Shown here: positions 13,161-29,841 of the stretch, in pieces
Layout: each line of letters opens with the position of its first letter
Position numbering within the stretch: the first letter of the stretch is position 1
Source: Paralvinella palmiformis
Lineage: Eukaryota; Annelida; Polychaeta; Terebellida; Alvinellidae
Reading direction: 5' to 3'
NCBI GenBank assembly: GCA_025642065.1
Contig: JAODUP010000549.1
Location: 167,501-231,500, forward strand
DNA length: 64,000 nt
The notes under the pieces: model-generated
What the model was told of the DNA's origin: nothing
Database searches by the model: none
The model's input: the letters and a program-made list of their open reading frames with translations, nothing else
Translations under genes and position numbers: made by a program

Positions 13161-15310
13161 AAGTTTCTCCATTTGAGTAGGATTGTCATGGAAGAAGTAT
13201 TTCCGAATTAAAAAATTAAATGGTAAGTTCATTTGTGGATTAAAATTTTTTTGGTAGCGAACTTTAATTCCAATTTTATCAATTCCATTTTTTTAAATAA
13301 GCAATTTCAATTCCAAAATCAGAATTGCCCATCAATTCCCAAACTGAATTGACCCGATGTCTCGTTGAGACCGGTGTCCTGGCTAAACAAACCACTCACT
13401 AACTCTATACACATAAACCGGTGCTGTAACTTCTGTGACTAACCTCAAGCTGAAAGATGTACCTTGCTGATACAATGACTAATAATGTCATTCACTTATC
13501 ATAATGTTAACAAGACGTGTAAGTGTATTTTTATTTGTTTGCTAGTCTAACTTGCACAGAACACTAGTGTCAGCTAATTGGTCGCAATTCATTTTCTCGC
13601 TATCTATAAAAGGCAATATTATTATTTTCAAACATCAAGAGAGAATCTAATTCTCAGACACAAACAGCTTTCCTGTAGGTCATTGACCAGTGCACGACTA
13701 GTCGGTTCTCTGCAAATACGTTTCATTTCCAACGTGTAGACCTCAAACTGAGGCCATGAAGGAACCCAAAATTTGGTCAAGGGTTAATCGGGGTTGTCAA
13801 TGTGGTGGACACTTTAATGGAGATGATTTGGGATAGGGGGAAAATTCTCTCCATCCACTCCCCCCCATACACACACAAATATAATCTATTCAAGTACACA
13901 ACAGCATAGTAATAACTTAATAACAACCTGCACTTACGACGTAAAAACTTACTGTAGTCTAATATTTTTGCTCCAAGAAATAAGCATCATGGAGAAGCAA
14001 AATTGCTAAATCAAGTCAACGGATGATAAAATATAAAATATTATACTGTGATCTGTCAAATGATGGGGATACACCTTGAAGCTTCACCTGAAGAAAAACC
14101 CAATGACATTATGAGCTGGCTCGACTGAGACCACTTCTCGTTAGCACTAGCCAGGAATGTCGAGTATCGATGAAGAGATCAGAGACCTGTTTGTTTAGTC
14201 CCGAATTATATCCAATACATCTACCTAGGTCCAAAACATGTCTTCAATTTGAATTATCATGAAAATATCTCTCTTTGGAAGGCTGTTATTTTGATTGAGC
14301 ATAAAACAGTCACTATACATATGCATTATGATGCAGAACACTTGCATTAGTTGTAAGACTATCAAGGTGAGCAGCCATAAGTTAAATTATTCAAACAATT
14401 AACGGGAAATATTTATTAGGTACACACAAGCAATTAATTAAAGATTTAAGTCAAGTAGAGCAAGATACTCACAACAATATAACACATCATGAAATATAAT
14501 CTAATACTTAGATCATACTGTAAGCTTTCATTTTATTTTTAAGACTATATTCAGATATATATATCTGTATGGATGGACTCCAAATACCATTGATATGAAT
14601 GGAACGTCACGTTGACATTTTCAGTTTATTATAAGACTGTTGGTTAGCCAATATTTTGTTATCCTACCTAGGCACACAATCAAGCCAGATCACTTCTTAG
14701 GATAACAAATAGGTCCCAGATATGGTAAACATTTAATTTAAACTGTGCAGTGAAGCAGCAAACATAATCCTTTCTGAGATGTGGAGATATGGTTGTATTT
14801 ACCAACCTACCACTACCTTCAATAACACGACTACCACACAAATGGAGTACATGAGATCAATGCCAACATATGTCAATAATGAACTAATGTACTGAACTGC
14901 TTCCATAACATGAGCGTCCCCCCTTGTTCAACAGTAAAATCAAGTACAAATGATGCTGAAATATTGGTGCATGATGAACCTTGATAACGATCATTTCCCG
15001 TTAACATTTTTCATGATGCACAAACCTGACTATTCTTGTAAAGGGATAGCCATGTGCATTTTACCACACTCATCACCAAATATCTTAAACGATAATAAAC
15101 ATCACACTTGAACTGCCATAGAAAACCACAAAGCCATCAAATCATATAAACATAACAAAACCGACCCTCCACGGTGTGATCAATAATGGCTACGTTAGAC
15201 AAGTGAACAAAGCCCAAATACAGTGAATAATTTAGAAGAAACTGGGAATTATTATGATAAATGGGTAATTATAGCCACGACACTACACAGTTGTAGTATT
15301 TTTTAAGAAG

Positions 15311-15433
15311 TTATGATACATCGTCTAGTACAATTTTCTCAGCAATGAATGTGCTGTTTAATTGTGCGAGGCCTTCTAGGTATTGAATGAGTCTGTCACC
15401 TTCACTGTAGGCATAATCAGCCAATGTTGGTAG
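15311..15433 (-). CDS. Candidate in-frame terminal exon downstream of ECD exon 3
   Basis: The stretch is 123 nt, preceded by gcatatttag, phase 0, open for 40 codons and ending in TAA. It would join ECD exon 3 in frame across a 402-nt intron and give a 177-residue protein. The peptide starts LPTLADYAYSEGDRLIQYLE and continues GLAQLNSTFIAEKIVLDDVS. It does not resemble the expected ECD continuation and I do not recognise it. A second possible acceptor, tgcctacag, lies inside. It could be an alternative 3' end, the last exon of another gene, or chance. Confidence 0.3.
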   Translation of the reverse strand, partial: LPTLADYAYSEGDRLIQYLEGLAQLNSTFIAEKIVLDDVS

Positions 15434-15808
15434 CTAAATATGCTTTTATTGGTTTATGTCATTTGTATCCAGCAGATTGGTTCCTGCGTATTAAATGTAA
15501 TTTGTGCTGTCTTTGTTTGTGCACACACACACACACACACACACAACAGAAACAATTGTCAACCGAGTTTACAAAATTTCTTATTGGAACCACAAGGTGT
15601 GACATATCGATCTCATTAGAGATTCCACTCGTGGGAAATTGGTATATATTTAGTTAACATTGATCCAGATGAGGCAAATTTGGGAATGACAAGCAGGTCC
15701 AATTTGTGTTTACAGGGAATAGTTTAGGCAGGTTCATCTGTACTGTGTAATTACTACACAGCTAATTATGCCTCTGGTAATTGGCAATAACAAACAATAA
15801 CCATTTTA

Positions 15809-21395
<5,587 letters not shown>

Positions 21396-21844
21396 AGTTG
21401 ATAGAGCAGCGTGCTGTTTACGTTTTATTTTTAGACCAACCAGAGCACTGTGAAATAATATTCTGCGAGCCTTACGTTACAAAATATGTCAATTGGAAAA
21501 TATAAATTGCGAAATGGTATAATGGACCTGCTACCCGAACACAAGAAAGTTAAGCAAACTTGTGTATATCATTGTCACATTATTAAGAATATAATTTATA
21601 TACAGTGGGGATAAAATAATTAATTATATAAATGAAATAAAGTACAATCACAAAACTAAAATTATGTCTATGATAATTAGTGCTAAAGTTGTAGAATTAT
21701 GGAATTGTAAAATTAGTAATTTATGGTATTCAAGATATGCTTTACCTTTCTTGAGCTACTGAGTTTATTCTTAATATACTTTGTGTTATAACATTTATCA
21801 GTTCAGTAGCTTCTTTTCCAATTTTAATGTTTTGATTTTTGTCT

Positions 21845-22115
21845 ATTGACTTAATTAGTTAAAGCTGGTTTTAAATATGACATAGTTAGTTTTCTGTAAG
21901 TCCACTGATAGCTTATTTGCATGAAACCACTCGGTCAAACAGTCAAAACCATAGTCTACATATTTAAACATAGTTGGAATATCTTTTATGGTCAAATAAA
22001 TAGTTATGTCATCGGCGAGTATATATTTCGAATGAATAAGACAATTTGGAAGATCGTTTGTATATATAATAAAAAGTTCAGGGTCTAATAGCGAACCCTA
22101 TGGAACTCCACATAG
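21845..22115 (-). mobile_element. Non-LTR reverse-transcriptase fragment upstream of ECD
   Basis: The minus-strand translation shows a GVP-x-GSLLDPELFIIYTNDLP block, an ADD catalytic core that has lost its preceding aromatic residue, and LTEWFHANKLSVDLQKTNY. This is the palm domain of a non-LTR retrotransposon from a different family than the one at 16.5 kb. It is clearly dead. Confidence 0.78.
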
Positions 22116-22329
22116 AACAGTGTGCGTGGATGATTTAATATATTTATATTTGACCAATTAATATATCTCTTTCAGGCACGTATTTGCATTTGAAGTATTT
22201 CATAATAATATAATTATTAGTTAATAACAAGTCAACGAATCTATTCAAAATTTTGACTTCCAGCAACAGTGTGAAAAACATGCATATGTTATACAAATAC
22301 ATATACGGTCATGCAGTTATCTCCTATTT

Positions 22330-22348
22330 ACACACACACACACACACA

Positions 22349-22391
<43 letters not shown>

Positions 22392-22441
22392 TTTTAAAAT
22401 AATTATTTGTAAATGAGAATGTAGGTTTTTTTTAAGTATGT

Positions 22442-22501
<60 letters not shown>
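22330..22501. repeat. Paired (CA)n(TA)n compound microsatellites
   Basis: Two similar (CA)n(TA)n arrays (22330-22392 and 22442-22501) are separated by about 50 bp, suggesting local duplication or slippage. Confidence 0.9.
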
Positions 22502-22503
<2 letters not shown>

Positions 22504-23363
22504 CGACATATTATAAGAATGGACTAGGATATATTATTACACACGTTTGCCAAAGGTTATAAAAATATCCACTTACTATACAACTGTATCTGTCAGGCAG
22601 CACGTTTAGCAACCAACAGGCCAAGATGATTTTTGTTGTACAATATCTAGCACAATATCTAGCACAGGCATTGGGGTCAGCTCTCTTGATTTTTTTGTTT
22701 TATATAAAACTTATTTGTATTATATTTCACTTTATTAGCGTGGGGAATAGAAATATTTCTTAAATTCAGTTATGTCCAAATTATATATGCTATAACATTC
22801 AAGACTAGCTTTAGTTTACTTTTCTTTATAATATTAAAACCATTTGTTATAACTAAACTATAGTTTGTATAGCAGATATTAGGTCTAGTTAAGAATGTCA
22901 AGATATCATTTTAACAGTACGAGGCTGTGATGCCATAACTGTTAATTTTCTAATATGAATTAAGCTAGTCATCGGTTAAATAAATTGCCGAATATGCGAA
23001 AGCCAGATATCTGTACGCATACTTCAACAAACCATTAACATAAACATTCTGACAACAACTGCACTCTTATATGGATGTGTTAATCTCATGCACAACAACT
23101 ATAGGTTATTCCCTTTTTGGGTCGTTTGTTGCATAACGACTTAAGCAGTGACTGATAAGACATTACACAGGATTCAGCATAGTATTATTTATTCCGTGAT
23201 TTAAGGCCTAAACCCATATTATAAAGGCTTAACTATCTTGGTATATGTAAAGATACATTACAGAAGTGCAATTATGTTTCGATGTACAATAATGCATGCA
23301 TCGTCCAGAGTTTGAATTTACGATTTGAGATTCTCTGTGCCAGTGTCTTATTTCAAACTGCTA

Positions 23364-23692
23364 ACTTGGTGCCAACGGTCACAGGTTTGAACCCCGAAAG
23401 AGGTCGAAACTTTTCCAGGGATTAATTTCTCGGCTCACAACATCGTGGGTGGCTGACCACGTTAAATGGCGCTTCCGTCTCCACTCAATTATTTAAAATA
23501 AAGGGGGACGTTAAAAACCCCCTGAGGACGTAAAACACTCTGGCAGTGACCACCCTCAGGGTATTTCGGCTCCATCTTTCCGTACTGCTCCCCTGTGAGT
23601 GGTGGGGAGGTGCTTTCTCAACTACCCTAACATAGAGGTTATGCTGATTAAGCGACAGCCTGGGAATTCTCCCAGAACAACAAAACAAACAG
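23364..23692 (+). repeat. tRNA-derived SINE, family B, 5'-truncated
   Basis: The copy begins just before the B box (decayed to GGTTTGAACCC) and lacks the A box. Body and AACAACAAAAC tail are intact. It is abutted on its left by a short dispersed sequence (tttgagattctctgtgcca) also seen near 61281. Confidence 0.85.
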
Positions 23693-24129
23693 CGGTCCCT
23701 TTCTGCATTTCAGTTTTCAAAGAAGGATATGACGTCAGAGGCAAGTCCTTTTTACTTTTCGTCATGAATACCTTTTTATAATATACTTCCTCGTCTGTCT
23801 TTTCGTTGATTTGTCAGGTTATTCAGGTTTGTTATAATAATCCATCAGTGTTTCAGTTTAGAATATTTTACTTTTATTTTCACATTGAAGCTTATAATGA
23901 GTTATATATAACTTCAATACTTATTTAATCCAATTTCATTGTAAATTGCTAAAAATAGTAAAACTAAAATAGTTTAAATACTAATATAAATATTAAATAA
24001 AATAGATATTCATATTGATATTCACTATTCTAGATCTTGATAATTGATAGTAGATCTAGACTCTAGTTTAGGATTTAGACTCTAATTATATTGTCGAGTT
24101 CATTTTTGTAATTTTGTATGTGTCTAAAA

Positions 24130-24545
24130 AGACTAAATATAAGAATCCTAGACAGCTCGGCCCAAGGCCAAGTGTCAACTCGGCCCAGACAGCTCGACCA
24201 GAGCCGAGTTGTCCAAGACAGCTCATCCCCGTTATGAGACAGCTCGGCCCCGCTGACGAGACAGCTCGGCCCAATGATAAATGATACGATAACGCTGTGT
24301 TGTTAATTTTCTGACAGATAGAAGTGTGTATATTCTGACAAATGTAAATGTGTGTGTGTTAAATATTTGTGTGCTAAATGTGTTTTAGTTCCTGTCATGT
24401 TGTTTTAACAGCATCAGATAAATATTATGTTTGTACATTGTGTAATTAAATAATATTAAATAATATTTACAGTTTCTGAATAATGAAGATAAATAGACAC
24501 TTCACACTTTTGAGGTGAGACAGCTCAGCCCAATGATAAATGAAA
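24130..24545 (-). repeat. Dispersed repeat, arm 2 of an inverted pair
   Basis: This is the reverse-complement counterpart of 19112-19905. It holds several tandem-like copies of gagacagctcggccc (24150-24275, and again near 24515), each associated with caatgataaatga. The element family is not identified. Confidence 0.65.
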
Positions 24546-25713
24546 CAACCACCAGGCAAATGCTCATCAGACAAATATAATATAATTTCTGAATTTAACC
24601 CAAAAGTGATACACACCAATGGCTCCAAACAATACGGTGATATCCTCAGAATTATTGTTATTTGTACCACAACTCTTCGGTAGGATTTGCATAAAAGCCT
24701 TCACTATTAAACATAAAAAGTCACAACGTTTTTAGAAGCTTTACTGTTAAAATATGATAAATTACTGTTAAATTCAATGCAAATAAAGATGTCGGATTTT
24801 CCATGTATTTCGTGTGCAACCGAGGTTAGGTTGAGAGACAACAAACCATACAGTGCAATATCTGCTTACAGTGGCAACATCACACCTGTGACACCGGTCT
24901 TAATCATAATATGTATTAATCCCTTACATATCTGATACTGTCGTATGCAGTCACACATGATTATTGATAGATGGGTCATGACTTGCAATTTTTTGTTATG
25001 GATTTCCAAGAATCTCTAGTAACTGGTTGTTGTCACTGCAGAATGGTTAGTCTCCGTCTATAAACAGATAAAGACTGAAGCAGTATATCTAGACTCCAGA
25101 TGGGTTATACACACACAAGTATTAGATCTAGGTCATAACAAAGCCACTTATGACTTAAGATGAGTGTAGAATATATACACCAGGATAGGGTTCTCTTTAT
25201 AACAGAAGTGTAAAGTTACAGTGCTACACAAATGTCTTGTAATTGGAATATGTAGACTATGTCATGTGCTGTGAGTGTTGCTTAGTTTATAAAATTATTT
25301 TATGTATTATTATGTTCATATTGTTTTTTTGTAGCAAGTCTCATTTTAAAAGTTTACATGATGGTTGTCGTACAACCAGTGTTATGGGGAAATGAGATGT
25401 TACCATTTTATGGCCACATGATAATTTAAGATATTGGGCCATCAATAGCTGCTTTCTTTACTCTATTGAGTTGTCGTTACCAGTATTTCAAGTCGGCGTG
25501 GTGTTGAAGGAACCTGGTGTTTTGTCAACAAGTGCTCTAATTATTTTAATAAAGAGGGCCAAAATGAAGCTCAAATTTCACAAAAATAAGTGTGTACCTA
25601 CCTATAAGCTCAAAATAAATACTGCAAGTTTATTGTAATACTAGTTGACCATCGCCAATATGTTATTCTTTTATCAGGCATTGTATATAGTGTAGCCAAA
25701 TAGGACTGGACAA

Positions 25714-25774
25714 ATGGCATCAAACCCAAATGAACCACCTCCGCCATACCCTGGACCTGCTACAAATCAGAAAG
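25714..25774 (+). CDS. LITAF: LITAF exon 1: start codon and PPxY
   Basis: The coding part is 61 nt, encoding [20 protein letters not shown] plus the first base of Gly. Donor is gtaagt. The PPPY motif is the expected ligand for Nedd4/Itch WW domains. The ATG sits 12 nt after ...ccaaatag, so this is probably the second exon of the transcript. Confidence 0.93.
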
Positions 25775-25928
25775 GTAAGTCTCTGATCCTGTATGAATAT
25801 ATTATGTATTAGGCTGGAAAGAATTATGTATTTTTAAAGATGTAAATCTGTTACATCCATATGAATTACTTATTGTCAAGCACCTTAGATTAACCTTACA
25901 GGTTATGTAGGGCGCTATATAAATGTTT

Positions 25929-25967
<39 letters not shown>

Positions 25968-26290
25968 AGTTGGAAACTCAGATTATCAGTATGCTACTAT
26001 TATCATCATGTGAACTGTGTGCAGTTTGTTTAAACTGGTTTGGAGTCATTGTTTTCATTATTCAGCCTGAATAATCATTGCAGAAACTTCTAGGACATAT
26101 TTAAACAGTATATAGCATAAACTGTAGCATAAATGTGGGAGCATCCTTCAAATGTATGCATTTAAACAATGGCTAGTGTTGTACACTGTTTTATTTTAAT
26201 AATGGATCAGCAGTTGTGGAACATTTTTAGTTTGTTAGAAAAGGTAAATGAATAGTGTCTTGATCAGTCACTGATTAAATAATGCAGGTA

Positions 26291-26337
<47 letters not shown>

Positions 26338-29300
26338 GTTGATAACTCACACACCTTGATCTTGTCGATGTCCAGTGATACCTGTTATAATACAACTTCT
26401 ATTAAAAAAGGGTGCTCTTACAGCACAACAGTTGGACTACTGCACTGCAAACTTTCAGGCTAGAGTTTACATCCCAGGTTTGACCAGTGGAGGTTTTAAA
26501 AATTCTCAGACATTCAGTCACTGTATTTGAACAGATAGAAAACATGCCCATTTTCCTTTGGTACCAGTGCTCTGGGATGCCGAATGGACTGATCTATCGT
26601 CATTAAAGTCCATCCATATTGGGGTATATAAACATTATTTTGGGCACTCAGCTGTACTTGCCAATAAATGTTTTAAATATTAAAAAATTAACTTGAATCT
26701 ATTAGAAATATGTTTATGCACTGCATATCTGTTAGAACTATGTGATGTGGATAAGATTAACAATATCCCAGATTTAGGAACACTGCATCGGACAATTATT
26801 ACCCCTTTTTGTTTCAGATAGGTCCAGCATATATTTCAGCAATCTTTTAATAATTCTCTTCTCCAGGTGGTTACCCACAGGCTCCACCAGCAGGAAGCTA
26901 CCCACAGGCTCCACCAGCAGGAAGCTATCCCCAGGCTCCACCAGCAGGAGGCTATCCCCAGGCTCCACCAGCAGGAGGCTATCCACAGGCTCCACCACCA
27001 GGAAGTTATCCACAGGCTTCCGCTCCAGTTTACCCCCAAGGAGGTCCGTCTCCTGGATATCCTCCTGGGCAAGGTAAGAAGAGAACAGAGACTATTGGTA
27101 ACCATGATATGTGATGTTTCAGGAAGGTGATGATGATTGATGTTTTATAGCCACTTTTGTAGGTTAAAACTTAAATGGGCCGAGCAACCTCCAAAGGTAA
27201 TGAAGCGAAGTCAGAGATGAAACAACCCTCAGATATGGCCACGACGAGATTCGAACAAGGGTGGTGGTGATCTCTGATCCAACACGCTACCGCTAGACCA
27301 TGGAGGCGCCCTGATGTTTCGGGAAAAAACCTTTCTTGAAGAATAATATTCACAATTTCTCTTTGACTTGTCTGAAGCGATCTCTGAATGAATGCTGTTT
27401 GATAGTTTTCTGATGGAAATGTGTTTAAATCATTACTGGAAAATGCATTTTTTACATTTCTCGAGTTGTGTGATTTGACTCGTGGAAATGTTGGTTGATC
27501 ATTCAGCTTGCATACTTTTATAGTCATTTTCTGGTTTATCTTTCTTAATCTTTATTTTTCTTAATCATCCCAGTGCGATATGTATTGATATTCTGGTTTG
27601 GGTTAAATGTTCCACTTCCAGCGAGTTTGATCCAAGTGCTACAGCTATAATGATAGCATGTCAGATTACATTTCAGTAGATCCACGCCATGATGACAGCA
27701 ATGTAGATGTAGTGGACTTTATTCATAACTTGTATGACATGTAGTGGGTTCGCAGCGAATTAAATCTGTGTGTTCTATTCTGCTCACTGAATGATAGCTC
27801 ATTCTTGCAGGTTGACTAGCAGTCAAGAAGCTGTATTGGAGATTCATTTTGTTAATTTCATGATATATATGGCCTTTTTTTAGACAACTTGTCAATGAAT
27901 AACTTGAGATGTTAAATGTTTGAATTTGTGGATTTATCACTGAAGCTATATGCCTCAAAAAGTTTAAACAGTCAGGGTTATTGTTTTCTGTATTGAGATC
28001 TTATTAAAGGGATTGCACATTTTTTCTGCATTTGTTTCATTTAAAAAACATCCAGCCATCCCAGAACTGTCTGATTCTCAATAAATACAGCACGTTGATA
28101 AATAATCTGGCAAGCCATTTTGTAGAACAGGTGCCTCCAGTGGGATAGCACCATGATGAAGCTTTAAAGAGTTTAATCATGAAATGTTAATCATGCAGAG
28201 GAAAAGTTGCATAATAAATATTAAAATTATGGCAAAAGTGGCTAAATAAACATTGTCTTATGATATAAAACTGTCTCATGATATTCAACAATGTAATTCA
28301 CTTTAGAAACCAGTATTTGGCTTGACCATGTTACTGAATGCTGCAATAGAGCTGTGCATTGGCTGATGCCTGCAATACCACCACCACCACAAAAGTGGTG
28401 TTGCTTGTCACTGCACATGCCTATTAGCTATAAAACACATTTATTTGTGGGAACTTATCAGAAGCATTGCAGAGATTATTAACTCGTTATCAGGTACTGT
28501 ATATACTCGCGTGTAAGTCACACTTTTTATACTCCAAAATCGAGTGCGTCTTATACACTGGCCATTCTAAAAGGGAAAGTAATATTTGGCATAATTTAGG
28601 GGGAAATACATTAATATTGTTTTTCAACATTAACAATGAATATATGAACAATAAACAGATTTATAAGGTGTGTTTTCTCTGTTGTCTTTCAAATCCAAAC
28701 TTAATCATGATAACCGCCATGATTGTTTAATCCGATGGTCTAGCCTAATTAGTGACGTAATCACATACTGTGACATAGTCAAAGGTGTGTCGTTACGGTC
28801 GAAATGTGCGAGTGTGTGTAATTGAACAGAATGATAAATGAGGCCACGCAAAAAAATTATCATAGAAGCCACATCAAAGGAAAACAATTACAGAAAACAA
28901 TGTGTTAATTACTTCCAAAGCTGGCACATGGGAACTACTAATAAACTACTTCGAAAAGCATTAAGGAAATGAAAGCACAACAGCAAGCAACCTGAAGCGG
29001 CCCTTATTACCTTTCGTTACACAGTGGGTGAAAACGGCCTGGTATTAAATCGACCCAGCCATTATTACCAAATTGTCCAAGAAGTGCTTTATCAGCAATG
29101 ATCATTGAGATGGCACGGAAGATGATGTACAGCATTGTGGGTTGAACTGTATGACAAATCTGACACACTGACTCCTATGAAGAAGATGATGACATGTATG
29201 ATGACACACGAACAGATGTTCAGTGGAGAGAGTGATGAAGATGAATTTTTTGGTTTTGAATAGATATTGCTGATTTTAGTTTGTCTTATATGCGAGTATA

Positions 29301-29807
29301 TAATGTAATCGCCATGAAGGATATGTTCGGTGTGCCAGCACATAGTAACTAATACTTGTTGTTCCAAAGTTTGGTTTTCCACCTCAGATTACCAGCACTC
29401 AAAATTGAAAATCCAAATATATTTTATGACTTATTGCTTTCAGTAAATTTTATCAGATAGAGTAAAGATACTATTTTATCCTCAGAATGCACATTTAGAT
29501 GGATGATTTGAAAACATAATGTTAAATGTGGCATGTGTTTATGTTGTGCAGATGAGAATGTTTTTGCCATTTAGTAAACATAGAATATTGACTTGACGTC
29601 AAACGTTTTTGTGCAGGAATGTTTTAAATAAGCAATAAATACAGGATTAAAAATGATCATTTTTGCTTTTTAATGTTGCACTTACTAGGCAGCCACAACA
29701 TGTAAAATAAATGTTGGTTTAAATAAATTATATAAAGGCTGTTAATACTTTATAAATGACTACATTATTTGCAGTGTATCTAATCAGATTTGCACATCAG
29801 TGGGAAA

Positions 29808-29841
<34 letters not shown>

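Larger units (their letters stand above)
1..15310. other. Gene-poor stretch, no recognisable gene
   Basis: I see SINE family A copies, a minisatellite, a palindrome and many microsatellites, and no exon I can assign. Open frames here are short and lack family motifs. The missing 3' part of ECD would be expected on the minus strand of this stretch but was not found. Confidence 0.6.
21396..25713. other. Divergent intergenic region between ECD and LITAF
   Basis: Both promoters and the LITAF 5' UTR exon should lie here. I see a reverse-transcriptase fragment, a truncated SINE B, microsatellites and one inverted-repeat arm. No clear TATA box or CpG-rich promoter could be picked out by eye. Confidence 0.55.

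Noticed and set aside
26774..27105. Repetitive minus-strand open frames opposite LITAF exon 2
   Set aside because: Shadows of the 27-bp repeat, which has no stops in several frames. Splice sites and family match fix the plus-strand frame.
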